Source: Selaginella moellendorffii (Eukaryota > Streptophyta > Lycopodiopsida > Selaginellales > Selaginellaceae). From it: a stretch of DNA of 64,000 nucleotides. The notes beneath the pieces were generated by a model. The model ran no database searches. It was not told the DNA's origin and was given only the letters and a program-made list of their open reading frames with translations. Position numbers and translations under genes: made by a program. Location: positions 694,264-758,263 of the forward strand of contig NW_003314345.1 of NCBI RefSeq assembly GCF_000143415.4, in the 5' to 3' direction. Shown here one piece after another: positions 12,145 through 22,915 of this stretch. Every line of letters begins with the position of its first letter. Positions within the stretch are counted from its first letter, which is position 1.

Positions 12145-13102
12145 TTACTTGATGTATATAAATATCCACTTTAGGATCCTGGTGCAAGATGTTGATGAAG
12201 ATGTAGTATATATGCTTGCAAGGAGTATATGCCTTCCCATGTTCCTCATGCTTCGTAAAGTCTGAACATGTGTAAGAAGGAAAGTCTTGAATAGCAATTG
12301 TGTACTTTCCACCTCTGTTTTAACTATGTACTCCTTTGCAAGTGCAATGATGTACTTCGTGGAGAGAATCTCACACTCAAGTGTTTGAGCCAAGTTAATT
12401 TTACCTTGCTTTTGCTTAAAGATGGTACCAATAAATTTAACTGCCTTACCTTTTCTTGCTGGCCTCCTGTGCATCTTTGTAGGAATAATCCTGGTTCTAT
12501 CATTCATGTCTCCAACTCTTCTCTCAAGATTAAAACTAGATTTCTCAAGGTTTTCAATTTTATCTGACCCCATTAGCAACCGGCCATTCTTTAGGTATTG
12601 CATCAAGTTTAATCACTATAGTGTCTTCAAGCCACTTCGTATGGTTGGCGTCGGTGTTGCAACAATACAGCCAACACCATCTTGAAAATCCTACTTGCTT
12701 TTGTCCCCCATAGAAACATAGGGCTGGAATAGAAGCAAATTTGTCACCACGAATCCAAGCCTAACATCTGCCTCTCTAAAGCATCCCCACACACCTTACA
12801 TTCGATTTTGCTAACACACGTCGGATTGCCCATTGCTTCGGCTCCACACTACGATAAGCAATTTCAACCTGATGGGATGCACTCTCTTCATCAGCCACTT
12901 GAGGTGGCTCAGTTTGAGAGCAGTGTCTTAGAGTAGAATGGTACTCGATATCAGGCCTGTGAAAGCTTTTTGCTCCAAGTTCCATATCAACATCTTCACC
13001 AACAAAAGAAAAATGACACTTTAAGCTCATATCACTAATAGAAGCCCAAGGAGTGTACTCTATAGATATGCCACGGACCACTTCCTCAACTATAATTGCC
13101 AC
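12145..13102 (-). pseudogene. Decayed minus-strand gene, unrecognised
   Basis: Two minus-strand open stretches (12776-13102, starting MAIIVEEVVRGISIEYTPW, and 12145-12606, containing GDMNDRTRIIPTKMHRRPA and GKAVKFIGTIFKQKQGK) are joined by sequence that reads in related frames with stops and shifts (for example DFQDGVGCIVATPTPTIRSG). The pattern is that of one protein-coding sequence accumulating breaks. No domain was recognised. Its position between two transposon remnants suggests it belongs to a mobile element. Confidence 0.35.
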
Positions 13103-13389
13103 TGTTCGGGGGAGTTAATTTTCTCTTCATCCTATCATGTAACATCTCAACAGAAGGCTTTGTTCCCACATATCTTCCTTCCTCGAATGTCAGTGCTTTT
13201 GAAGATTGCTCTATAGCGCATATTAACAGGCTTCGTATAGACTCATCTTCCCTTTCCCTGCCTCAGAGGAACACCAACTCCAGTACTTACTTTCGAAGAG
13301 ATTCACAGTTGGGGTGTATGCTAGGTCCTCAAGTGGTTGATCCTAATGGAAAAAATAATATTAAAAAATAATAAAATGAAAAGAAAAAA

Positions 13390-13890
13390 TAGAAACCAAC
13401 CTAAAAATAGTGATGTTCCCACTAGAACATCCTAACTTTTCACCACACTAGCCATGACTCAAGTTGTTGTAGGCAACTTACGTCTATATGGCCATCTTCA
13501 CGCCACCATATTCGAATTTCGTTTGCTTTTGCCTCATGCTCTTCTTCAGAAGGTGCAACCTGCCATTATTTGCACAACTCTTTAAACATTGACTGAAACT
13601 CTAGCTTGATAAGGTGGTAGTCCTGGTTTAGGCTTTGAGCCCAATGGAACTCACAAGTCCTAATGGCTGACCATTCCCAAAAACTACTTGGACACTATTT
13701 TAATTTGCACCAGCCCCATCTGCCATGAAACCACAAAAGTTTGCAGGCTTACTAGTCTTCTTTAAGACAATATTGGAGAGGGACTTCAAAAATATTTTCT
13801 GGGCTGTCTGGTCTTATACTTTAAACTCTGCTCTCGCAATTGTCAACTTATAATGTAGCCTGTGAAAACACAAATATTACAACAATTTCA
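13390..13890 (-). pseudogene. Decayed transposase-like fragment
   Basis: Minus-strand translation gives KPANFCGFMADGAGAN, a stop, then NSVQVVFGNG, then after a shift TCEFHWAQSLNQDYH and EEEHEAKANEIRIWWREDG. The combination of an Asp-containing MADGAGANW-like motif, a Cys...His-Trp (CEFHW) motif and a later WW segment resembles transposase-derived proteins I associate with moss and lycophyte genomes, but I cannot name the superfamily. At least one shift and several stops are present, so it is not functional. Confidence 0.35.
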
Positions 13891-14954
13891 ATATAATGAG
13901 AATAAAAATTACCTTGGATCATACATATGAGCTCCCATGGTTATGTAACTTGATATGTGCTCCATATGGTCAAAATGACCATATGGTCACTGGGCCACTG
14001 GACCCAAACATGTCCATTCGAGAGACAAGATCTACGCTAGAGGTAGGGCCCATGGTAGACATTTTGAAGACGAAGGGGCACTCTTGCTCATTCACAACTT
14101 AGTCTGGAAACAAACTTCCGTGGATGAACTCATATGGACAGGTCCATTTCAATTCAAGGATGGAGTCAATTTTTGATTGCAACTTCCCCTCTCGAAATTC
14201 ACACATCCAAGATTTTATCCTAAACAATATAATGTAAAAAAAAGATATTATTAGAACATATGAAATATAACGGATATACCTCCTTAGACTAGTAGCAAGT
14301 TGTATTCTTCGTAGTAAGTCTCACAAGCTAGCCTTGTTTAGTTGAGTCTTTTGGCAACCTAGATTGAGTTGCAATAAAATCCTTGAGGACGGTCTTTTGA
14401 ATATGCTTTGGTGTTCTAGATGAGTTTCTCATAGCCTCTTCCTGCAGATGAAAGATTTGATTTGTAGTATAACTTAAGTTTTATCCATAATTGTGAACAC
14501 TGCTTGATGACATTTAAAGCACGTGCCTATTGTTTAGGATCTAATACAACACAAAATAAATTTCTGGATGAGGATTCATCCATTCATAGATGGATATAGT
14601 ACAACATATTTTAACATGCCTTATTTATACTCTTTAAAGTTCTTGTAACAATTCCAAAATATATACAAAATATTGATGAGAATGCATCCTTTCTAGATAA
14701 TTTGTAAAAAATATATCATATCTCTAATAACAAAAAATGTTGATAGGTGCTAGTTATATCATCATTAAAATATACAAAATAAAAAAGCATAATTCACATA
14801 TGATAATAATGATAAGATAAAATAAGATTGAAGATATTGTGATGGTTGAGATTTAGGTTATTCAGAATGATGAGAGATTGGTTAGGGTTAGGGCAGCTGT
14901 CAGGATTAGGTTTAGGGTAGCTGCCAAGATTAGGTTATTGTTCGCACCATGAGT
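13891..14954. other. AT-rich spacer, nothing recognised except telomere-like motif
   Basis: No coding region was supported. Around 14875-14935 the motifs GGTTAGGGTTAGGG and GGTTTAGGGTAGC occur, similar to plant telomere-type repeats but only two or three units long. The rest is AT-rich. Confidence 0.35.
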
Positions 14955-15300
14955 GGAGCGTGCGAGAGATCGAGGGATTGAGCGTGAAGGAGATTGAGGG
15001 AGCGCGAAGGAGATTGAGGGATTGAGCGCGAAGGAGATCAAAGGATTGAGCGTGAAGGAGATCGAGGGATTGAGCACGCAAGAGATCGAGCGATTGAGCG
15101 CGCAAGAGATCGAGCAATTGAGCGCGCAAGAGATCGAGCGATTGAGCATGCAAGAGATGGAGCGATTGAGCACGCAAGAGATGGAGCAATTGAGCACGCA
15201 AGAGATCGAGCGATTGAGCGCGCAAGAGATCGAGAGATTGAGTGTGCAAGAGATCGAGAAATTGAGAGTGCAAGAAATCCAACATGATCAAGAAATCGAG
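14955..15300. repeat. 24-base minisatellite
   Basis: About thirteen units of 24 bases, each close to GAGATCGAGCGATTGAGC plus six bases, run head to tail. On the plus strand the unit would encode an eight-residue repeat QEIERLSA, open from 15022 to 15324. The minus strand is open as well. The array sits directly upstream of the probable start codon (15309) of the methyltransferase pseudogene, so it may be its former promoter or leader rather than coding. Confidence 0.85.
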
Positions 15301-15308
15301 AAGGAAAG

Positions 15309-18300
15309 ATGCCACCAAGGGTGAGTTTTAATTTGAGTTTTTTCTTCTACTTCCAGTTTTTTCTTCTTGCTTCTTTCTTGATTGCTTCTTTAGGGCCAGG
15401 CACCCCAGGCAGTTTGGCCCCTTAAGGGGCTGAGGTTATTTGAATAATCTCGGCCCCTCAGGTGGCCAAATTGCCCGAGGTCAAGCCCGGGTTGGCCACC
15501 TCGGGCATTTTGGCTGCCTAAGGGGCCGAAGTTATTCAAATAACCTTGGCCTCTCGGGAGGCCAAACTGCCCGAAGTCAAGCCTGGGCCGGCCATCTCAA
15601 GCACTTTGGCTGCCCAGGGGGCCGAGGTTATTTGAATAACCTCGGCCTCTTGGGCAACTAAAGTGCCCGAGGTGGAGTTTGGGGCCAACTTAATTTTTTT
15701 TTTTCTCTTTTACTGTTTGAATTTCTTATTATCTTTATTTAGTTTGACTAAAAAAAAATTTTCTCTTGCAGAAAAGGAAAATTGTACCACATAAAAAGGT
15801 TGTTAGAGCCAAGAAGACACAAAACGGCATTAACAATGACATCATAATTGACATGTCCATTGGCATATCAACAAAAACACATTTACTTAAGGATCCACCA
15901 CCTCCACCACCATCACCTCTACCATCGCCACCTCCACCACCACTATCACCACCTCCACCACCACTATCACCACCTCCACCACCACCATTGCCACTACCAC
16001 TACCACTATTGCCACCACCACTACCACTATTGCCTCCACCCCTACCACCACCACCACCACCCCCACCATCACCACTGCCACCTCCACCTTTACTCCTCAC
16101 TTGCCCACCACCAGCTCAAATCCTTGAGTTGGGCAATCTAGTGGTGTTCACGATAGGGAACCTGAGGGAGAACCTGGAGCTAAAAGAGTTGCGTGATAAC
16201 CTTCCTGATAACGTGGTGGACAAGTGCTTCCAAAAGATTATTATGCAGACAAGGGAAAAAGCAGTTAACCAAACACTTAAAGAGCTCAAGTGGCCAGGCC
16301 CTTGTGACTTGATCAAAGAAATCCCCTTTTGCCGTTTGCAACAAATGAACCTTGTACACATAGCATTCAAGTATGTCAACCCGAACATATACATCTTGTT
16401 CAAATAGAATGGCCTTGCAACAAATATCGGTATGTTTCTAGTCTCTTTTTGCAAGCCAGGAACAATGGAGATTGTTACTGTCACACCCGAGATTGTAAAT
16501 AGCTGGGATCCTATTTAGAGGAGAAAGTCTCTGGAATTTGATAACATGCTTATCAGCCATCCTGAGACTCGACAGCTTGCGGGGACAATGTTCCAAATTA
16601 TTGATGGTAACCATCGATATAGGGCTTGGATGAAGTGTATCGATGATCATTTTCACAATGATCCCGTCTATCATATCAATGTTCCAGTCGGCTATGTTTA
16701 TGCGAGGGGACCTTTGGATTTCAACAGACTTATCTTGGCCTGCCAAAAGATCAATGCATAAATTTTATAATTTTACCTCCAACTCCACTTTAACTTGTTT
16801 TGTCATGTTTAAATGCAGGCTTGGGTAATTCACTGTTCAAAAGCAAAACCTTGTCCATGACATTGAGCAACTTCGATTTTTGGTAAACTTGAGTGAGGAT
16901 GATATTCACCAACATTATGGTGATGATCTCACAACACTTATTCGACACTCACGCACTCAAAATGACGGTACAACTTGGTTCAACAACCCAATCAGTTTAG
17001 CTCGTTATGTGGTGCAAGGTATGTCTATCCCTTTCATTTTATAAGGGCCTCTTTTAATTGTTTTGGTTTTTAGCCTTTGGTGAAGGTCAAGCAAGATGCT
17101 TACGAACTTGCATATCTGGAGAAGAGTCAGGAAGAGCTCTCAGCTAAGTTTGTATAAATTGAGCACAAAATTCAGCATGCAAAGTCTTCAAAATTGAAGA
17201 AACTAGTATCCATTGCAAACAATCGCAGGCCGAAAGAGTGGCTAGAGACTATAGCCGAAATTTCTTCTCATGAATGTAAGTTTTTTATCACACTTCTTTT
17301 TTCTCAATTATACATATGTTACTTTTGCAGTGAACAAAACTCCAGATGACATGATTTACAATATCACAAAATCAAAGCTTCCATATAAACAATAGCTAGA
17401 GACTCTGGAGTTCCTCAATATCTACTTGATGAACAAAGAGAAAGGATTGCCAGAACTATTTGAGAACATGATGAGAAGGGTTGTCTACATTATACAAACT
17501 ATAAGTGAAGGTGAGAAGTTCTTGGCACCGCACATTGGTGATGATCCAGATAGCACATTTATATCTTTCGACACATACATCAACACATCATTAGAAGGGA
17601 TAAAAAAGGGGTGGCTGCTAGAGAAGTCTACAAGCACAACAACTTATGATTGCCAATATGGTTAGCCTTATTTCATGCGACGTGCAGCTTATAGGTATAA
17701 TATAATTTCTAAGACTTTTTTTTAAATATATATTGTTTACAGGTATCTTCAATATAGAAGCATGCCGTTTGAGGCACCAGTTTGCACTCGACTTGTTGCA
17801 AAGGGTGTAAGGGATGGAGGAATGTACCCAATAATGTTTGCAAGAGTTCCAAAGGCACAAAAGATAGAATGCCCTTGGGAGTTGGAGCTCCTAAGGAAGG
17901 AGACCTCTACACTAAACCACGAGGAAGTTGTCAATGCTAGCAACAATGGCAATGCAAGTGATGATGGAGACAAGGATGAGGAAGCTCTAGATCAAGTTCG
18001 TGTTCCACCACCAAACAACTAGGATCAGGCTCCAATTCAACCATCAAACAACCAAGATTTGGATCAGATTCTACTAATAAATAACAATGATCAAATGGTT
18101 CACAAAATATCATGTCAACCTCGAGCTAAGCAAAAGTGAATTTTACAAACTAAAGGTGGTAATACATGTTTTTTGCAGCAATAAGTTTTGGTAATAATTT
18201 CATTCCAGCTCGACGAGATGCTCGTGAAGAGGAGTTGGAGGAACTCTCATCAACAACACGCCATATGACGGAAGCATAATATTTATTGCTTTTCTCATTC

Positions 18301-19640
18301 ACTTAGTTCTTTTATAGGTCTGTCATGTATCCCCAAAAACACAACAAAGTATTGTGGGTATCTTCATTGGCTCCTACAGTAGATTGTTGACATCTTTCAC
18401 GGAAGATGACACCAACATGGATATACAGCGCTAGTTTAACTATTGGTCTTGAAAGATATAAAGGCCCTTGCTCCCTGTTGCGGACTTCATTCTCTTCGAC
18501 TTTCCAAATGGTCTTTCAGATATTGATGGGAAAGTTGAGGATTAGAACTTTCTCACACCTAACCACATGCGCGATGCATTCCTCTTGTCTAAAGCACTTA
18601 TACTTGAAGCTGGCCATGTCATCTTCATCTTACCAAACGACCCCAACTAGATGTATGAGCTTATGACATGTGTAGCAGAAGTTCATTTCAAGTCATTTTC
18701 TTTCGGATGCATCATGGATCCTATTGGCATCGATACGAGGGGCATCCAAGGGAAGCCTGAAAAGGTGAGTATGTATTTTATATTTTTATCTAATTTCTAA
18801 ACATTTTAATTTTCTAGGTTATGATGTGGACTTATCATGCCTTCTACAGAATCACACATGATGGGTTTCATGATAGCAAACATGCAGCACGTGTTTTGCC
18901 TAGGTATAACAGTTCCATTAACATCATACCCAACCTTGTGGATGAGCAGATCCATAGCACATTTCCAGGGTATCAATTTCCAACTCCATCGACAATGCAA
19001 GTTTTGCTTGAGCTTTATTGCCCACCAGATGGTGTTGTGATTGATTGCACAGTAGGTAGTGGTTCTATAATGGAGGCAGCACATGACTCTGGTAGGTCAA
19101 TGTTTGCTATTGAAGAACATCATATCCTTAAACGCCAGCTCAGAGGATTTCGTGAGTTGCCTCCAACCTCATGGAGGTAAATTATGTTTATTAAAATTTC
19201 AATATATGTTTAATTCTATTTTATAGATCACAATCACCTGGAATTTCTAGAATTAGAGGCTTTGGAAGTCTCCCTGACTATGTAAAAGCCATGGCTCAAC
19301 ATATGCAAGGTAAACCTTCCCCACAATACCAATATAGGAGGAAGTATAAAAGAAATCAATATGTTGATGATGAGGCAAAAGAAAGTTAATTGCATCCTTA
19401 CATAAAATGAAAAGCTTGTTTCTGGGCCAAATGTAAGTATCAAAAGCTTGGAATAACAGCTACTTATAGTTGGTCCGATTTTATACAGCATCAGCGTTTC
19501 TAGGAGCTTCTTGAAAGGGATTCCTTTGTTTGGAACTCAAGAACTCATCACCTCATACTCTATTCTCATGTACCTGAGCAGAACAAAGAAAAAAACAAGT
19601 GAGAGACAAAGAGAGATTGGGAGGATTCTGCAAACACACG
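15309..19640 (+). pseudogene. ParB-like / DNA methyltransferase fusion, multi-exon, decayed
   Basis: A probable start at 15309 (MPPR, donor GTGAGT at 15321) joins after a 451-base intron to 15772 onward (KRKIVPHKK, basic). A proline-rich tract (15892-16087) follows, then a ParB-like segment at 16546-16760 with FQIIDGNHRYRAWMK. Further exons with introns of about 50-60 bases hold helical sequence (16820-18170), then a beta-class methyltransferase layout: ADFILFDFPNGLSD (motif IV position, about 18485-18530, where DPPY is expected) and, after an intron at 18775-18818, DGVVIDCTVGSGSIMEAAHD with GRSMFAIEEHH (SAM-binding motif I, about 19025-19120). An in-frame tail runs to about 19620. At least ten in-frame stops (for example 16405, 16516, 17152, 18655) break it. 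The family link to eukaryotic elements with captured bacterial or phage methylases is inference. Confidence 0.6.
15405..15690. repeat. Three ~95-base repeats, each with a central palindrome
   Basis: Within the first intron, three units of about 95 bases repeat: each holds GGGGCCGAGGTTATT followed by its near-perfect complement (the third is GAGGTTATTTGAATAACCTC), flanked by GGCCAAA and TGCCCGAGG-type blocks. The units are GC-rich in AT-rich surroundings and could fold into hairpins. Confidence 0.75.
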
Positions 19641-19851
19641 CCAAACCATTGGGTTGCGGACTTGTAGCGCCGGCCCAGCAAGTCATCGAGGGCGTTTACA
19701 AATCATCAAACACAAAGTACACATCGACTGGGAAGCAAAATGCTTGGAGCCCAGGTAAATTTTGAGCTCATAAGCTCACGAGCCAATGTATCCCGTAGCA
19801 TTGGACAATTGTAAAGTTAGCTCTACAAGGACTTGAACATAAGTGGCTTAC

Positions 19852-20131
19852 TTGGGATCGAATGTTTCTTGGCTCCACAAGTTTCTATATGCTAACAGGT
19901 GCTCCAGCATGACCATAGAGTTCTTGTTCACAAGGTTGAAGGTTACAGCATCCAGTATGACAGCCACGAACAAGTTCATGAATATGTGACACCCGACCAA
20001 GACCTAGAAGGCAAAGAAGATAATGCCACCCTCTGGATAGCATCGCCGAGTAGTGTTTTACCGTTAGTGCAGGCGGGTACATCAATTGTGGTATCCATCA
20101 TAAGGCAAGACCAGTTATCAAGAGTTGTAAC
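19852..20131 (-). pseudogene. Voltage-gated calcium channel-like exons (pore, S6, post-S6)
   Basis: Minus strand: after an acceptor CAG at 20132-20134, the exon reads VTTLDNWSCLMMD, the form of a selectivity-filter loop of four-domain or CatSper-like cation channels (T-L-D/E-x-W). After another acceptor (TTCTAG at 20004-20009) comes VLVGCHIFMNLFVAVILDAV, matching an S6 helix with the NLFVAVILD signature, and then HLLAYRNLWSQETFDPK with a donor GTAAGC at 19846-19851. The last part fits the conserved segment just after IVS6 of calcium channels (W..FDP). Upstream frames (20140-20660) are open but unrecognised. The exon join is not fully in frame, so it is probably a remnant, or incomplete because of the nearby gap. 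Land plants are generally described as lacking such channels. Confidence 0.45.
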
Positions 20132-20139
20132 CTGTAAAA

Positions 20140-20674
20140 GAAAAACAAGCTTCAGAGGTGAACTCCTGCTCCGAAATTTGCTGCAATCCAGGTCCTGCCA
20201 GGAGTTTCTGCGCTGCCTTGGTACAAGCTCATATAGCTTGGACATAATGCACCGCTTTAAAGCCTCCTGCTCCCCTTCCAAGCAACATGATCAATTTTCT
20301 AGCAGAGAGAACAGCGACAGAGGGCCAATCCACATCGGGAGAAGCGGTCCCCGATGTTTCCCACGCGATGATCTTTGGAGGCGGCGGCGCTTCCGCAAGA
20401 GCATCGTGCATGAAATCCTCATCGCCATCAGTCTGTGCCTCTTGTGGCTGCCTCATCCTGGAGAAGAGCTCTTCTTTGTTGTCGGCGCTGTACCACCCAT
20501 AGAGCCGAGCGGTCTCATCTCTCTCTGGCATCGCCGCATACAAACATCGGGGCCGTGATGCTGCGTAGAACAAACAGATCGAGCGCACACCTTGGTGCAA
20601 GCATCCAAATCCTGTTACAAGACACACCTCGCCATATAACATTAGGGTTTTTGCTTTGATCCCGATTTGTCTCA
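20140..20674 (-). pseudogene. Unrecognised upstream frames of the channel-like remnant
   Basis: A long minus-strand frame ending at 20229 (ARLYGWYSADNKEELFSRMR, acidic linker, then APPPPKIIAWETSG) and a second frame ending near 20135 (MSKLYELVPRQRRNSWQDL) lie just upstream of the pore-like exon. They may be linker exons of the same gene, or LTR sequence, since 20675 starts a primer-site-like motif. The codon composition is richer in GC than the neighbourhood. Confidence 0.25.
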
Positions 20675-20686
20675 TGGTATCGGAGC
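20675..20686 (+). other. Primer-binding-site-like sequence
   Basis: TGGTATCGGAGC differs at one base from the tRNA-Met primer site TGGTATCAGAGC and is followed by sequence shared in reverse with 9619-9770. It could mark an LTR end just upstream, at 20674. Confidence 0.35.
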
Positions 20687-20847
20687 TGGGATAGCGCTAA
20701 ACAAAGTGGAGCAAAAAGGGTGTTATATGGTAGTGGTCAAAATGGAAGTCCAACAAGTGTAATATATTTGGACCAAAACCCCCAACTTAAAATGTCTAGA
20801 GTGGAAGTGAAACTCCAAACAAAAGTGCTCAAAGAATGAGCATGAAG

Positions 20848-20947
20848 NNNNNNNNNNNNNNNNNNNNNNNNNNNNNNNNNNNNNNNNNNNNNNNNNNNNN
20901 NNNNNNNNNNNNNNNNNNNNNNNNNNNNNNNNNNNNNNNNNNNNNNN
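20848..20947. other. Assembly gap (100 N)
   Basis: Exactly 100 undetermined bases, a standard placeholder length, lie between two repeat fragments. Features on the two sides may not be truly adjacent. Confidence 0.98.
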
Positions 20948-21286
20948 TCCACTTAGTACTTGTCATTGTTCTACGTCCGGTTTGGGTCTAAGCCCAAGGT
21001 CTCAACATCACTCTATACTTTTGTCCTTTCATTGCTTGGGCTGAATGCTTAAGAGTCATTTTGTGCTTCAGTTCCTTCACTCATTGGCTGCAAGCTTGGG
21101 AGTTGGGCTTCGTCCCTTCGTTTAGTGGCCCAAGGCACTAAAACTCGGGTTCCACTCTGCTGGCCCTGAACATGTGGTATATGGCACATGGCATATGACA
21201 TGTGGCACATAAAAGTTAGGTTCCGCTTTGTGGTTATCCTATAATAAATCACTATAGGATAAAGGGTGAAAATCATATGCTTTACA
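20948..21286 (+). repeat. LTR, partial (5' side cut by gap)
   Basis: Matches the reverse complement of 3826-4290, including GGTTTGGGTCTAAGCCCAA and the terminal ATAGGATAAAGGGTGAAAA...TACA block. The primer site follows two bases later. Confidence 0.7.
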
Positions 21287-22397
21287 TTTGGTATCAGTGG
21301 ATGAGTCTTAGCGAGTACTATCCAATGAGATTGGGCAATTAATCTTGTTGCATATGCAAAGATGAAAATGATGATTTGAGTGGGTATATATCTGGGTGCT
21401 ATAACTTCACATTTGTTCTTTAGGTATGGATTTTGATTACCTTTTTATATTATATTGTATGATCTTTCGCTTGGGCTCATAGGATGAATGTTAGATGTTC
21501 CATTTGCATAAGTTTGCATTTGGGCTTGTGAGTGATACACATTAGCAACTCAAGGTTATACTTTGAGTTGGCAAGATTAATGTTAGCCTATTGGTGGTTC
21601 TATGAGTTATTCCATGTTACCGTGGGTAAAGTAAACCTTACTTGGGTTTGCTATGAGTAATAGGCTGGTCCATAGCTATTTAGCATAGCACTAGTGGATC
21701 CTTCTTAAGCATGATTATAAGTGGATCAATCAAGATTGTAAGGATTAGTCTATTAGTTCAAGTAGTCATTGTTGTACTCTCTCATAAACTCTTCTTGGAT
21801 TGGACTGAAGGCAGTGCAAATGCAAACTTAAGATTTAGTTAAGATGAGATCGAAAAGAGGGTCATTAAAGACGAAGGATTAAACATATAAATCATTTTCT
21901 CTTTGGAGAGATGATTTTGCAACGAAGTGTGATTTCAGTGCTTGTATTCATATTATGCAATCAAAAGTCCCTACTTTGATGCATATTGATTATGATGATT
22001 TTATAAGTGGTGAGTCATGAGATAGATAGCAATGGAGCACTAAACCATTTTGTCTAAGCTTGCTATTGAAGATTTGGGTTACAATGCTCAATTCTTTTTT
22101 GGAGAATCTTGTTATTGCTCCTTAAATAGCTTAGTGTAGGATTAGTTTTGAGTTTGGTCAGAAAAAGAGTGACATGAGCATGTCTATATTGTGAACAAAA
22201 GTTAATAGTGTTAGTTGTTGTAAATTTCTATCGGTGGGGTGTGGCATTTATGTTGCATTTTATCAAATCAAATTGGCACTTGATACTCATGTAAATCTTT
22301 ATAGTAGTGAAATAGAAATTTCTTATGGTGTTGTTTAATTAGTGATTAAGTCATTATGATTGTTATATCATATATATGTATCATATCCAACTGTATA

Positions 22398-22915
22398 ATA
22401 GGGATAATGGATAGGTCAACCAACCTAAGGCATAATCTAGCTCCCGTTTGCATACTTGTCTTTGTTTTATGTTTGGCTTGGGTCTAAGCCCAAGTTCCAC
22501 ACGTGGCTAACTAGTGGAGTACCTATACCTTGTGTTAGGCCACCAATATGCTAAAATAACACTAGATTTATTTAGCTCCATTTTGCATGCTAATCTTGGC
22601 ATTGGGATGCTGAAAACTCTAAAACTATTCTAACATCATTCCATGCTCCTATCCCTTCGCTCCTTGGGTTAAATGCTCAAGAGTCATTCCATGCTCTAAT
22701 TCCTTCGCTCTTTAGATGCAAATTTAGGAGTTGGGCTCCATCCCTTCATTCAATGGCCCAAAGCCCTAAAAATAGGGTTCCACTCTGCTATCCCTAAACA
22801 TGTGGCATGCAACACGTGGCATGTGACATGTGGCACATGGAAGGTTAAGTTCTGCTTTGTGGTTATCCTATGGTAAATCACTATAGGATAAAGGGTGAAA
22901 ACCACATGCCCTACA
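22398..22915 (+). repeat. LTR, partial (second copy)
   Basis: Matches the reverse complement of about 3826-4345 throughout, including AACCTAAGGCATAATCTAGCTC and ATAGGATAAAGGGTGAAAACC. After CCCTACA the sequence is not a primer site, so this is the downstream end of an element. Confidence 0.7.

Larger units (their letters stand above)
20948..22915 (+). mobile_element. Rearranged non-coding LTR element, plus orientation
   Basis: A partial LTR (20948-21286, ending TTTACA) is followed by a primer site at 21289-21299 (TGGTATCAGTG), about 1.1 kb of interior matching 2700-3812 in reverse complement, and a second partial LTR (22398-22915, ending CCCTACA). The interior is far shorter than in the element at 1-4970, so most of it has been lost. 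No coding sequence is present. The same family is on the minus strand at the left end of the window. Confidence 0.7.

Noticed and set aside
14875-14935. Interstitial telomere array
   Set aside because: Only two or three TTAGGG/TTTAGGG-like units occur, which is not enough to claim a telomeric repeat.
15735-16141. Glycine- or histidine-rich proteins in other frames of the CCA/CCT tract
   Set aside because: They are shadows of a proline-codon tract that belongs to the plus-strand methyltransferase pseudogene.
20229-20675. Possible RST/PARP-like (SRO) protein on the minus strand
   Set aside because: A few residues looked similar, but the blocks do not line up with the family, and the neighbouring exons look like an ion channel instead.
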